Source: Kribbella sp. ALI-6-A (GTDB taxonomy: Bacteria; Actinomycetota; Actinomycetes; Propionibacteriales; Kribbellaceae). From it: 64,000 nt of DNA. The stretch spans positions 434,001 through 498,000 of the forward strand of contig NZ_MTQN01000010.1 in assembly GCF_001984195.1 (NCBI RefSeq), in the 5' to 3' direction. The notes under the pieces are model-generated. The model was not told the DNA's origin. It saw only the letters and a program-made list of their open reading frames with translations, and searched no databases. Shown piece after piece: positions 45,259 to 53,591 of this stretch (position 1 is its first letter; each line of letters begins with the position of its first letter). Position numbers and translations under genes: made by a program.

Positions 45259-46281
45259 GTGGACGAGCTGCGGACGGTTGTGGTGGACGCCGGGGACGAC
45301 CGGCTGGTCGAGGACTGGCGGGAGGTGCACAACACGATCATCCCGACCGCGCCGCTGTCCGGCGACGACGTGCGGGAACGGGCCGGGCGCAACCACCTCG
45401 AGGTCCTGTACGCCGGCGACGTCGCGGCCGGCTGCTCGACCGTGCGACCGCCGAACGAGGAGACGACTGCCGTCACGGTGATCGCGCGCGTGCTTCCGGC
45501 GTACCGGCGGCGGGGGTACGGCGAGCGGCTGTACCGGCGCGGGCTGGCCAAGGCCGAGGAGCTCGGCGCGGAGCAGGTCGAGACGATCGTGCTCGCCAGC
45601 AACGGCGAGGGGCTGGAGTTCGCGCAGCGGCGCGGGTTCGTCGAGTTCGAGCGGTACGTGCTGCCGGGGGACACGATCGCGTTCGTCACGCTGCGGCTCA
45701 CCTCACACAGCTGGCTGTCGGTCGCCGACCTGCAGCACGTCGAGGACGTCCGCGCGAACGCTTCGGCGTACGGCGACGTGCTGCACCAGGCGCTCGAGGT
45801 GATCGCCTACGCAGTCGACGAGGGCGTCGGCGGTACGACGACGCGGGCGCGGGTGGTGCTGCACGCGGACGGGTCGATCGAGGTGTCGGACGACGGGCGC
45901 GGGACCGCGACGCGTTTCGACGAGCACGGCGAACCGATGGTGAAGCCGATCATGGCGACCCGCGACCTGCGCTTCTTCGGCAATCCGTCCGCGCCGATCC
46001 TGCCCGACGGGCGTCGGCGGCACGGGATGTCGGTGGTCGTCGCGCTGAGCGAGTGGGCGATCCACACCAATCACCGCACCGAAGGCAGCTGGACGCGGCG
46101 CTACGAGTACGGCGTACCGCGCGGGCCGCTGGTGTCGCTTCCGGCGGCATCGTCCACTGGTACGACGATTCACTTCCGGCCTGATCGTGATCTGGTCGGC
46201 GGAGAGCTCACGGTCGAAGCTCTCCGCGAGGCGTGCGCGGGCTTCGGGTCGGTGGTCCCGATCGAGATCACCAGCGCCTGA
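45259..46281 (+). CDS. GNAT acetyltransferase fused to a gyrase-B-like GHKL ATPase domain
   Basis: 340 residues. Residues 1-150 are a GNAT domain with acetyl-CoA loop AYRRRGYGERLYRRGL and IVLASNGEGLEFAQRRGF. Residues 170-340 match the GyrB/GHKL N-terminal fold in order: HQALEVIAYAVDEGVGG, ADGSIEVSDDGRGTATRFD, RRRHGMSVVVALSEW and STGTTIHFRPD. In the N box the catalytic-type Glu180 is kept, but the Mg-binding Asn becomes Tyr184, and the glycine-rich lid is altered. It may therefore bind ATP without normal turnover. GTG 45259 is the likely start. No gyrase A or topoisomerase domain is attached. Confidence 0.8.
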   Translation: MDELRTVVVDAGDDRLVEDWREVHNTIIPTAPLSGDDVRERAGRNHLEVLYAGDVAAGCSTVRPPNEETTAVTVIARVLPAYRRRGYGERLYRRGLAKAEELGAEQVETIVLASNGEGLEFAQRRGFVEFERYVLPGDTIAFVTLRLTSHSWLSVADLQHVEDVRANASAYGDVLHQALEVIAYAVDEGVGGTTTRARVVLHADGSIEVSDDGRGTATRFDEHGEPMVKPIMATRDLRFFGNPSAPILPDGRRRHGMSVVVALSEWAIHTNHRTEGSWTRRYEYGVPRGPLVSLPAASSTGTTIHFRPDRDLVGGELTVEALREACAGFGSVVPIEITSA

Positions 46282-46312
46282 CGGTCGTTGCCCGGGTGCG
46301 GATCGGCCGGGC

Positions 46313-46714
46313 TCACGTGTCCCGGGAGCTGAGCACGCAGAACTCGTTGCCCTCAGGGTCGGCCAGGACGGTCCAGCCGGGGCCTTCGGGCTGGCCGACA
46401 TCGACGCGGTGTGCGCCGAGGTCGAGCAACCTGTTGATCTCGGCGTCGCGGTCCTGGCTGGTGTGTGGTGCCAAGTCGAGGTGCAGGCGGTTCTTCACCG
46501 TCTTGCCCTCAGGGACCGGGACGAACACCATGCCCGGGCCGATCCGCTCCCACGGCGTCTCGCGCATCACCGTTTCGTCCACCCACGACGGGATGATGAT
46601 GCACTCGTCGTCGGTCTCGTGGATCAGTCGCCAGTCCAGCGCCGTCGCCCACCACCTGGCCTGGGCCTTCACGTCGGCGCAATCGACGACCACGGAGTAC
46701 CACCGCAATGCCAT
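46313..46714 (-). CDS. VOC-superfamily (glyoxalase/bleomycin-resistance-like) protein
   Basis: 133 residues, one VOC double beta-alpha-beta unit pair: MALRWYSVVVDCADVKAQAR, WWATALDWRLIHETDDE, KNRLHLDLAPHTSQDRDAEI and TVLADPEGNEFCVL. The H-L-D-L and E of the last motif are metal-type residues. Family members range from glyoxalases and dioxygenases to antibiotic binders; the length and DPEGNEFCVL tail suit the 'glyoxalase-like domain' group. Function not assigned. Confidence 0.85.
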   Translation of the reverse strand: MALRWYSVVVDCADVKAQARWWATALDWRLIHETDDECIIIPSWVDETVMRETPWERIGPGMVFVPVPEGKTVKNRLHLDLAPHTSQDRDAEINRLLDLGAHRVDVGQPEGPGWTVLADPEGNEFCVLSSRDT

Positions 46715-46750
46715 ACGTCCTCCTCGGTTTCTGCGATCATGCCAGCGGTC

Positions 46751-47227
46751 TCAGACCAGGTCGAGCAGCTTCCGGGTCGGCGCCGAGCTGATCCTCCAGT
46801 CGGCGTACAGGCCGAGGACGCCGTCCGCCGTACAGCGCAAGGCGACGTAGACCCACCCGAGCTCCCCGTCGACCCGCTCGGTGAACCCGACGGCGAGTTC
46901 GAACTCCTCGCCACCACACGGGCAGACCGCCTCGCCGGCGTCCGCGGACTGGGCGGAAGCCGCGCTGGCCGATGTCGAAGCCGTCGCTCCCGACACCACC
47001 GCGTCGTACCCGCCGCTGTCGAGCATCACGTGCCGGCGCCCGCATCCGGCACAGCGTCGCTCAACCGACCTGTCGCCCACTGCGATGGCGAAGACCGCCG
47101 AACCACACTGCGCGCACAACGGCTGGACGACCACGCCGACCTGCCCTTGCGTCGCCGCTGCCAGATACTCCTCGAGATCGTTGGCCGACGATCCCTTCCA
47201 CCACGGGCTGTCCCGCTCGATCACCAT
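46751..47227 (-). CDS. Hypothetical zinc-ribbon-like protein
   Basis: 158 residues. Contains C-x2-C pairs in QPLCAQCGSAVF and RRCAGCGRRHVM, a zinc-ribbon arrangement, and a further CPCGGEEFELAV. A serine/alanine-rich linker (ATASTSASAASAQSADAGEA) divides the two parts. The start MVIERDSPWW overlaps the stop of the broken DinB gene upstream. Function unknown; the cysteine pairs suggest metal binding. Confidence 0.65.
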   Translation of the reverse strand: MVIERDSPWWKGSSANDLEEYLAAATQGQVGVVVQPLCAQCGSAVFAIAVGDRSVERRCAGCGRRHVMLDSGGYDAVVSGATASTSASAASAQSADAGEAVCPCGGEEFELAVGFTERVDGELGWVYVALRCTADGVLGLYADWRISSAPTRKLLDLV

Positions 47228-47554
47228 CCGCAGAGAATGCCAGCCCGGCGCCGCTCGATCGTCTCGCCGGGCCGTGACTGGCTCACAGGTCGTCCGGTCC
47301 CGTGCCGGCCGGTCGGTGCCTTGGACGAAGTCGAGGCCAGTACGGCGTTCGCCCGCGCGATCTGGTCGCGGTAGAAGGCGAACACCGCGTCCGGCGTCTG
47401 CGAGGTCGAGGTGCTCGACCATCCCCAACGGTGCCCAGGCCGATGGCAGCACCGCCTTCAGCAGTTGCCCGTCGTCGAGCCCTGCGAGGACCTCGAACAC
47501 CCGCTTCCGCTGGGCATCCAGGGACTCGACCAACAGGCCATCCACCGCATCCAT
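47221..47554 (-). pseudogene. Degenerate DinB/DUF664-type gene
   Basis: Starts MDAVDGLLVESLDAQRKRVF and continues WAPLGMVEHL as a normal mycothiol-transferase-like DinB (DUF664) protein. The frame is then lost. A later piece in another frame (VFAFYRDQIARANAVL) follows, and the usual middle (about 50 residues) and C-terminal HAGHLD segment are missing. It ends at a stop overlapping the next start. Clear remnant of a truncated, frameshifted gene. Confidence 0.7.
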
Positions 47555-47623
47555 GCCGTCAACTGTTCCACCCGGCACCGACAAAATTCGTAGCCGGACC
47601 CGCTGGGCACCGGTGATCGACTC

Positions 47624-48085
47624 GTGCAGATCCTGAGGTGGTCGGATGTCGCCGACATCTTCGAGGGCGACGGCGAGCTGCTGGACGTCCACGTCTTCGG
47701 CACGACCTGGCAGGACTGGGACCAAGCGGTCGCAGCAGTCAGAACGCAGGGCTGGCCGATCGGCTTCAGCTCGGTCGGCCGACCGTTTCCGCGGGACGTC
47801 CGCGAGATCTTCGCCTCGGCCGACGAGCTTTCCGTCTCCCTGTCGATCGAGCCGGTCGCGGGGCCGTTGATCAACACGCACTTCCTCGCCGAGAACGAGA
47901 TCGTGTTCGACCTGTCGCCGGCGGAAGTGCGGGGTCAGGTGGAACTCGACGCCGTGTGCAGGTTCCTCCGAGTGGTCGCGCGAGCGGTGGACAAGCCGAT
48001 CGTCCTCACGCCGGAGAGCCTCCCGTCGCGGCACCTTCTGGCCTACGACCCGGCCACGGACGCTTTCGCCGTACAGCCTTCGTGA
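47624..48085 (+). CDS. Hypothetical protein
   Basis: 153 residues, GTG start at 47624. Acidic, mixed alpha/beta: LRWSDVADIFEGDGELLDVH, FGTTWQDWDQAVAAVRTQGW and LDAVCRFLRVVARAVDKPIV. No signal peptide, membrane helix or motif I recognise. It is divergent from the degenerate DinB gene and ends where another short frame begins. The size and composition resemble small contact-dependent-inhibition immunity-type proteins, but that is speculation. Confidence 0.6.
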   Translation: MQILRWSDVADIFEGDGELLDVHVFGTTWQDWDQAVAAVRTQGWPIGFSSVGRPFPRDVREIFASADELSVSLSIEPVAGPLINTHFLAENEIVFDLSPAEVRGQVELDAVCRFLRVVARAVDKPIVLTPESLPSRHLLAYDPATDAFAVQPS

Positions 48086-48185
48086 ACGTTCCGACGACCC
48101 GCGGATCCGATCGGGCGCACTCGACATCGCGATTGCTCAGCAGGCGCTGGAGCCTCGCGGGCGTTCGCGGGTCTTCCTGCTGGTG

Positions 48186-48347
48186 ATGGCGCCGGTGATC
48201 GCGGCTTCGGCCGTCTACGGCGCGATCACCGCGTCACCGTGGAACCTGATCCTCGTCCCGGCGCCCGTGTTCATGATCTACGGCGCCTGGATCGCGCCGC
48301 GGCGTACTCAGCGCCGGATCGACCTGCTGTCGCAGTCCGACGGCTGA
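48186..48347 (+). CDS. Small membrane protein (start uncertain)
   Basis: 53 residues from ATG 48186 with two hydrophobic helices (APVIAASAVYGAITASPW and LILVPAPVFMIYGAWIAP) and a basic tail. The same frame is open and coding-like upstream (ALDIAIAQQALEPRGRSRVF) without a start codon, back into the previous gene. The true gene may therefore be longer or joined by a frameshift near 48085. Confidence 0.4.
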   Translation: MAPVIAASAVYGAITASPWNLILVPAPVFMIYGAWIAPRRTQRRIDLLSQSDG

Positions 48348-48350
48348 CGC

Positions 48351-48656
48351 TCAACCGGTCCAGACGACGCGTTCCGCGAACGCGCCGCGGGCCTCGGCCT
48401 TCGCCGAGCGGACCCGTTCCAGGTCCTCCACGGCGTACCCGAGATCCCTGGCCAGCGCGTGCACGACCTCCACCACGTCGGCCAACTCCTCGAGGGCGTC
48501 GGCGTCGTCAGGCGCGTTCAGGAACTCGTCGACCTCCTCGGTCAGCTTGTCCCGCAACCGCTGCCGGTACTCGTCCGGGTCGGCGCGGTAGACGACCGCC
48601 TCGTCGCCGTTCGCGCGGATGATCTCCGCCATCCGGTCGCGCACCAGTTTCCGCAT
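48351..48656 (-). CDS. MazG-like/HisE-like nucleotide pyrophosphohydrolase
   Basis: 101 residues, all helical. KLVRDRMAEIIRANG followed by DKLTEEVDEFL and LEELADVVEVVHALA gives the E-E-x2-E and E-x2-D metal-binding pattern of the all-alpha NTP pyrophosphohydrolases. The N-terminal KLVRDR is characteristic of a short group often annotated phosphoribosyl-ATP pyrophosphohydrolase-like, but no his genes are near. Probable nucleotide house-cleaning enzyme. Confidence 0.82.
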   Translation of the reverse strand: MRKLVRDRMAEIIRANGDEAVVYRADPDEYRQRLRDKLTEEVDEFLNAPDDADALEELADVVEVVHALARDLGYAVEDLERVRSAKAEARGAFAERVVWTG

Positions 48657-48799
48657 GGCGCCTATTCCACCAGGTCGCCACCTCGACGGCCGCTCGCCGC
48701 CGGCAGGTCCGGTGGGTCAGGCCACGAACAGCGTCCCGGCGGACGTCCACCACCCACCAACCGCCCGCACCGGACCCATCCCACGCTTGATCCCGCCTC

Positions 48800-48884
48800 C
48801 GCGGGGCCTGTTCGGCGGCCTTGGTCAGTGGTGGACGTCCGGCCGCGAAGTGCAACGCCGTCTGGCCAAAGGTGATCAGCCCGG
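48800..48884 (-). pseudogene. Ankyrin-repeat gene fragment
   Basis: On the minus strand the sequence LITFGQTALHFAAGRPPLTK reads like one ankyrin repeat unit (consensus G-x-T-A-L-H-x-A-A). It is flanked by non-coding sequence and overlaps the stop of the SMI1-like gene, so it is at best a remnant. The surrounding frame continues as arginine-rich junk. Confidence 0.35.
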
Positions 48885-49456
48885 ATACGGGTTCCAGACG
48901 ATGTCCCCGGCGTACTGGTCGGCCAGTTCGTCGAGACGCGCCGCGACATCGGGCCACGGAGCCAGGTCGAACTCCTCGACCAAGGCAGCGAGGAGGTAAG
49001 CGCGGTCCGGGTCGTCGGGCGTTCGCATGTCTGCAGTTCGTGCAGCATCCGGTCGCGGGTGTCGTACGCGAGGTCGTCGAGGTGGTAGCCGGTCACGCAA
49101 CCGAGCGCGAGGAACTCCGGCAGGCTCGCGCCGACGACGCGGTTCGGCTCGTCGGCGAGCGGGACGCTGAGGATCACCGGCGTCGTCGCGGCATCGGCGG
49201 GGCCGAAGAGGGCGCAGAAGTGCGTGCCGTCGCCCCCGGTCGACGCGAACGTGATCGCGTTGCGCGGGCTGTTGACGTACTCGTACCAGTCGCCGGGGTT
49301 GCTCGGCGGCTCCAGGAACAGGCCGGCGAAGCCGAAGATCGTGGCGGCGTCACAGTCGGCGAACATCTCCGGTCTGCCTGGCGTCGCCGAGAGCTTCTCG
49401 GCGAGCTCCCACAGACGATTCCAGTCCCGGCGGAAACTCGTGGCCACGTCCGACAT
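48876..49456 (-). pseudogene. SMI1/KNR4-like protein gene with frameshift
   Basis: Starts MSDVATSFRRDWNRLWELAE and runs well-formed for about 143 residues (IFGFAGLFLEPPSNPGDWYE, LPEFLALGCVTGYHLDDLAY). It then shifts frame near 49028. The continuation PDDPDRAYLLAALVEEFDLA...GDIVWNPYPG lies in another frame, ending at 48876. Joined, the product would be about 193 residues. SMI1/KNR4-like proteins often act as immunity proteins of polymorphic toxins; no toxin is adjacent. Confidence 0.7.
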
Positions 49457-49529
49457 GCCCGCATGGTCTCAGCCGCAGGGGTCCGAGAAGAGGTCAGAAT
49501 CTGACCGCTATCGTCTCTACGCTGGTCGT

Positions 49530-50060
49530 ATGACGACGAACGAGCAGACCCTGACCGGTGAGCGGGCCGACATCCTCGACTTCCTCGCGAAGCACCGCTA
49601 CTTCCTGCGGCACACCGCCGAGGGCCTCACCGACGAGCAGGCGAACACGCGGAGCACGGTCAGCGCGCTGACGATCGGCGGGCTGGTCAAGCACGTCGCC
49701 GCGATCGAGAAGCACTGGGCGGACTTCGCCCGCGACGGCGGCGCCGAGGGAGTGCCCGAGGCGGTCGAGTTCACCCCCGAGGTGATCGCCTCCTGGGAGA
49801 ACCAGTTCCGCCTCACCGAGACCGAGACGCTGGCCGGCGTACTGGCGGAGTACGAGAAGGTCGCCGCGGAGACCGACGAGCTGGTCCGGACCCTCGACCT
49901 CAACGCAAGCTACGAGCTCCCGAGCGCTCCCTGGCAGCCGCCGGGTGTCTTCTGGACCGTGCGCCGGGTCTTTCTGCACATCGTCGCCGAAACCGCCCAG
50001 CACGCCGGCCACGCCGACATCATCCGCGAGTCGATCGACGGCCAGAAGACGATGGGCTGA
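49530..50060 (+). CDS. DinB-family protein (mycothiol-transferase-like)
   Basis: 176 residues, four-helix bundle. Metal-type His residues occur in GGLVKHVAAIEKHW and AETAQHAGHADIIRESIDG; the final motif HAGHADIIRE is the DUF664/MST hallmark. Members include mycothiol-dependent S-transferases of actinobacteria. TACGCT (49518-49523) ends 6 bases before the ATG, consistent with a leaderless transcript. The nearby degenerate gene at 47.2-47.6 kb is a broken relative. Confidence 0.88.
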   Translation: MTTNEQTLTGERADILDFLAKHRYFLRHTAEGLTDEQANTRSTVSALTIGGLVKHVAAIEKHWADFARDGGAEGVPEAVEFTPEVIASWENQFRLTETETLAGVLAEYEKVAAETDELVRTLDLNASYELPSAPWQPPGVFWTVRRVFLHIVAETAQHAGHADIIRESIDGQKTMG

Positions 50061-50072
50061 ACACCGGCCTCG

Positions 50073-50903
50073 TCAGCCGTCGTCCTTCAGACCGAACCGG
50101 TCGCGGAACAGGGCGGCGGCCGGCGAGGCCGCCTGCTCCCGGCGCTGCCCGTCGACGAACACGTCCAGCTTGTCGTCGAGAAACGCGATCAGCCCGGCGA
50201 GCTGCGTGGCGCCGTCGAGGGGTTCGGGGTAGCTCCAGGCCAGATCGGTGTAGCCGGCCGCGGAGAAGTACGAGGCCCGGCCCTTGTAGGCGCATTCGGT
50301 CGTGCGCTCGCTCGGCGTCAGCTCGACGAGCACGTCCTGCGGCGGCAGGTAGTAGCGCATCGGCAGATGCGTCTCGAACACCAGCACCGGATGCTTGCTC
50401 TCGGCAATCACCACCCCGTCCGCCTCGAGCCGAACCGTCCGCGAACTCGGCCGCGCGTCGACCCGGTGATAGGGATCGCGCGGATGCGCCACCAGCCGCT
50501 CGTCCTCCCCGAACCACCCGTCGAACGCCCAGAAGTCGAGCACGACGTACTCGCCGAGCTCCTCGTCCTGCGGCCGGAACCCGACCCCGGCAAACCGCTT
50601 GCCGTCGACAACCAGATCGACGGCCTCACCCGCACACGAGTGCGCCGCGAACGGCGTCCCAGGATCAAGAATCCGCTCCGGCGCCGGCACCGACTCCACC
50701 GTCGACGGCGCCAGCTCTCCGCGCAGGTCGCCCACCGGTACGGCGTACGAAGGCACGATCCGCCGCGGCTCCCACACCAGCATCGCCCGAGTCGTGTCCG
50801 CGATCTCCACGTCCCCGTCGGTGACCCTGATCCGCATCTCGGTCGGCTCGTGCCGCAGCAACGGCATACTCCCGAAGAACAGGTCCTGCAGCTTCGTGCT
50901 CAT
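50073..50903 (-). CDS. Tandem DUF427 protein
   Basis: 276 residues with two DUF427 repeats: VTDGDVEIADTTRAMLVWEP...IVPSYAVPVGDLRGEL and LEADGVVIAESKHPVLVFET...MRYYLPPQDVLVELTPSERT (each quoted in parts no longer than 20). The second ends with CAYKGRASYFSAAG, the family core. Small beta-rich domain of unknown biochemical role. Starts MSTKLQDLFFGSM at 50903. Convergent with the DinB gene, 12 bases apart. Confidence 0.88.
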   Translation of the reverse strand: MSTKLQDLFFGSMPLLRHEPTEMRIRVTDGDVEIADTTRAMLVWEPRRIVPSYAVPVGDLRGELAPSTVESVPAPERILDPGTPFAAHSCAGEAVDLVVDGKRFAGVGFRPQDEELGEYVVLDFWAFDGWFGEDERLVAHPRDPYHRVDARPSSRTVRLEADGVVIAESKHPVLVFETHLPMRYYLPPQDVLVELTPSERTTECAYKGRASYFSAAGYTDLAWSYPEPLDGATQLAGLIAFLDDKLDVFVDGQRREQAASPAAALFRDRFGLKDDG

Positions 50904-51019
50904 CTTTGCAGCGTAGGTTCGGGTTCCCCGGAGCGATAGCCCGCAGCTGCGGCCTCCCAGAATCCGCTGGTAACGCTTGCCGTGCTCGGTGGGCCTCCAG
51001 AGATGTGAAGGAGAACAAC

Positions 51020-51118
51020 GTGCGGATGAGCGGCGCCCGGCCGGTGATGCGCAGGAAACTGAAGGAGACGGGACCTCGGATCAGCGGCCGCCGATGTCGT
51101 CGCAGACTACTCACCTGA
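51020..51118 (+). CDS. Possible small basic peptide
   Basis: GTG at 51020 with AAGGAG 6 bases upstream opens a 32-residue arginine/lysine-rich frame (MSGARPVMRRKLKETGPRIS, ending RRRLLT). It could be a leader or an artefact. It lies in the 236-base spacer between the DUF427 gene and the next gene, which otherwise shows nothing clear. Confidence 0.25.
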   Translation: MRMSGARPVMRRKLKETGPRISGRRCRRRLLT

Positions 51119-51139
51119 CGAGCGAAGGGATCGGGTGCT

Positions 51140-51980
51140 GTGAGCACGCAACGGGCGTACTACGACGCCTCGCCGGGCAGTGTCCGTCCGTTGGTGGACA
51201 CGTTCTGGTCGTCGGCAGGATGGCGCGAACCTCGCAACTGGCCAGGTGAAGCGGAGTTGGCCGCGGCTGTGGAGCGCGGGGTGATGTTCGCCGCTCCGGC
51301 GGTCCTCGATCATGACGGCTGGGTCGAGGCTGCTCGCGCTGCGGTCGCCCGGGTGTCCGCGAAGGAAATCGAAGCCGCGTTCCTGACGAGTCTGACGAGC
51401 CGGCGACTCGATCTCCGCTCGGCGTTGGCGTCCTACGTGGTCGCGCGCGGCTTGCCCGAGCACTCGTTCACAGCGAGGTCCGGCAGTCAGCAGTGCGCCA
51501 TCTGCGGCCTCTACGCCGAGGCCGCGGCGGAGGACTTGAACGTGCTCAACTTCGAGCGCTTCAAGTGGGCCGGAGTTCGCCGCGACAGCATCGTCTACGT
51601 CGCGTTCGACCTCCAGCAGTTTCTCCGCGCGCCCCGCCCCGAGGTGCGTACCGAGGATGCTGACCTCGGACGCACGATCCTTGACGTCCTGAACAACTTT
51701 TCCGCCCGAGACGACGGCAGCTCAAGCCGCAGCTCAGCTCCGGTGCCTGAAAGGCAACGCGGCAGAGCGAGGTGTTCTGCTGGACATCCTGGGAGTCTGC
51801 GGAATCCTCGCTTCAGCCGCGCACCCCGGCCACGACCAAGAGTTCGTGCCGGCGATCGAGCGGCACTTACCGCCCCGACGCTTCGTGGACAGGGCCTATC
51901 CCGTCTGTTGGTGGACAGCGTCCGACGGCGTCAACTGGGGAGCTGTCAGCGAGCTGCTTCCCACAGTGGCACTCCGCTGA
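51140..51980 (+). pseudogene. Hypothetical protein gene with homopolymer frameshift
   Basis: Reads MSTQRAYYDASPGSVRPLVD through to a C-x2-C site (SQQCAICGLYAE) and DLGRTILDVLNNF, then loses sense. Removing one T from the TTTT run at 51698-51701 gives a smooth continuation (AERGVLLDILGVCGILASAA, DRAYPVCWWTASDGVNWGAV) to a stop at 51980, about 279 residues in all. Family unknown. The homopolymer position makes a sequencing error as likely as a real mutation. Confidence 0.7.
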
Positions 51981-51989
51981 ACCGGGCGT

Positions 51990-52475
51990 TCACTCCTGCT
52001 TCTTGCCAGTCAGCTCGCGCTGGAGGCGGAGCAGAAGGGCCCGGCGAGCGTGCGCCCGGACGACCAGCACAAGTGACACCGCGACGAACACGCCCCCTAC
52101 TCCGATCGCGGCGCCCACGCCGGTACCACGCTGCAGCGCGATGGCCGTGACGCCTACGGTCGAGACGAGCGACGCAACCAGGGCGATCCAACCGGCAATC
52201 ACCCTGTCGGTCGCGAACAACGGCACCCTGCGCGTCAGCAGCCAGCAGCCGTAGCCCGCCCAAGCCAGGCAGAACACGGTGAGCACCGCGAACGCCAACT
52301 GGGTACGGGCGGGCAGCGGACCCGGCTCGGTCCACCACAGCGCGGCGACAAATGCGCCGCCGGCCAGTCCGGCCAACAGCGCCAGCACTGCACGCAGACG
52401 CCGCCACGGTGACAGCGACGGCGCAAGCCGGTCGAGCATCTCCTGCGTCGACAGACGCGGCTCCTCACCGTTCAT
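51990..52475 (-). CDS. Membrane protein, probable sigma-factor partner
   Basis: 161 residues with four hydrophobic helices (LLAGLAGGAFVAALWW, AFAVLTVFCLAWAGYGCWLL, VIAGWIALVASLVSTVGVTA, AIGVGGVFVAVSLVLVV) and a cytosolic N-terminus (MNGEEPRLSTQEMLDRLAPS). The ATG overlaps the sigma-factor stop (ATGA), so the two are coupled. It has the position of an anti-sigma factor, but no zinc-binding H-x3-C-x2-C motif is present, so this role is only inferred. Confidence 0.7.
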   Translation of the reverse strand: MNGEEPRLSTQEMLDRLAPSLSPWRRLRAVLALLAGLAGGAFVAALWWTEPGPLPARTQLAFAVLTVFCLAWAGYGCWLLTRRVPLFATDRVIAGWIALVASLVSTVGVTAIALQRGTGVGAAIGVGGVFVAVSLVLVVRAHARRALLLRLQRELTGKKQE

Positions 52476-52996
52476 GACCGGTATCCCCTTTCCTCCCATT
52501 GCTCCCGCAGCATCCGGCGAGCCCGATTGAGTCTGGACTTGACTGTGCCGACCGGGACGTCGCAGATCTGTGCGCAGTCGTCCACCGACAGGTCCTCCAG
52601 GTAGAACAGGACGAGAACCTCCCGTTCGAGGACCGGTAGTCGCGTCAGTGCGGCGATCAGCTCCGCGCGATCCGCGATGGCCTCGACCGGGTCGTCGACG
52701 GCTGACTCGCCGGGTGCCACCTGCTCGTGTGCTCGGGCGTACTCAGCGCGCAGGCGGTCGGTCACCGAGTGGCGCGCGATCGTGAACAGCCAGGGGACGA
52801 ACCGGTCGGGTGCCCGAAGCCGAGGCAGGCCACGGACCACGGCCAGCCAGACCTCCTGAGTCACGTCATCGGCCCGCTGCGCATCCAGCATTCGCCGCAC
52901 ATAGCTCCACACCGGCACCCGCCATCGGTCCACCAGCTCCGCCAAAGCAGCCTGTTCGCCCAACTGAGCGCGGACCACCAGCAGCTCATCGGTCAT
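52472..52996 (-). CDS. ECF-subfamily RNA polymerase sigma factor
   Basis: 174 residues. Region 2: WSYVRRMLDAQRADDVTQEV and VPWLFTIARHSVTDRLRAE. Region 4: LTRLPVLEREVLVLFYLEDL and VPVGTVKSRLNRARRMLRE. The short linker and size are standard for ECF factors. Start at 52996 (MTDELLVVRAQLG) has GGAAGGG six bases upstream; an ATG two codons earlier is possible. It recognises its own promoter class, not identifiable here. Paired with the membrane protein gene downstream. Confidence 0.92.
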   Translation of the reverse strand: MTDELLVVRAQLGEQAALAELVDRWRVPVWSYVRRMLDAQRADDVTQEVWLAVVRGLPRLRAPDRFVPWLFTIARHSVTDRLRAEYARAHEQVAPGESAVDDPVEAIADRAELIAALTRLPVLEREVLVLFYLEDLSVDDCAQICDVPVGTVKSRLNRARRMLREQWEERGYRS

Positions 52997-53112
52997 CCTC
53001 ATCCCTTCCGTCACCAAGCACAGTCGGACGAGGAGCCGCTCAGGTTCACGCCGCACCACCTCGTCCCCGTTCGAGCCCAGCCGGCGGGTGCGGCGGTCGC
53101 GGGGAGTGGCGA

Positions 53113-53591
53113 CTACAGCCCTTGGCCGGTGGCCAGCTCGAATCGGAGGCGGCCGGTGATGCCCACCGTCGTTGTCTCGTCGATGTACTGCCGGGTCGAC
53201 CGGGTGAGGAATCGGAGCTCGGAATCGTAACCTCCCGGTACGCCGCCCGCAGGTTACCGGCGCCGTCGGGCGTGGATCCCGCGCGGATCCAGGCGGCCAC
53301 GATCGCTGCCTCGTTTCGCACGGCGTTCCACCGGGCGCGGGTCAGAGGGCCCATGGATGCCTCGATCCTCGTGACCACCTGGGGCGGCGTCTCCGGCCAG
53401 AAGCACCAGTTGCTCACGGCCTCGATCAGGGTCAGCGTCAGCCCCCGGTCGAGATTGGCGTGCAGATCCGCACCTGCCAGGGCCTCCTCGGTGATCGCGA
53501 AGGCAGTCAGCACCGGGGTCGCGTCGCCGTACCGCGCTCTGCGATGCCGGCCCGGACCGCGCCCCCGGACGGCCTGTTCACCCTGGCTCAC
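53113..53591 (-). pseudogene. Hypothetical protein gene with frameshift
   Basis: Begins GTG 53591 (MSQGEQAVRGRGPGRHRRAR), overlapping the stop of the alpha/beta hydrolase gene, and reads as protein to LRAAYREVTIP. The sensible continuation (FLTRSTRQYIDETTTVGITG RLRFELATGQGL, quoted in two pieces) is in another frame to the stop at 53113. A one-base deletion near 53225 would explain it. I recognise no family; a Trp-Cys-Phe-Trp segment (VSNWCFWPETPPQ) is notable. Confidence 0.6.

Noticed and set aside
51990..52475. Zinc-binding anti-sigma factor
   Set aside because: The membrane protein next to the ECF factor lacks the H-x3-C-x2-C motif, so only a general partner role is claimed.
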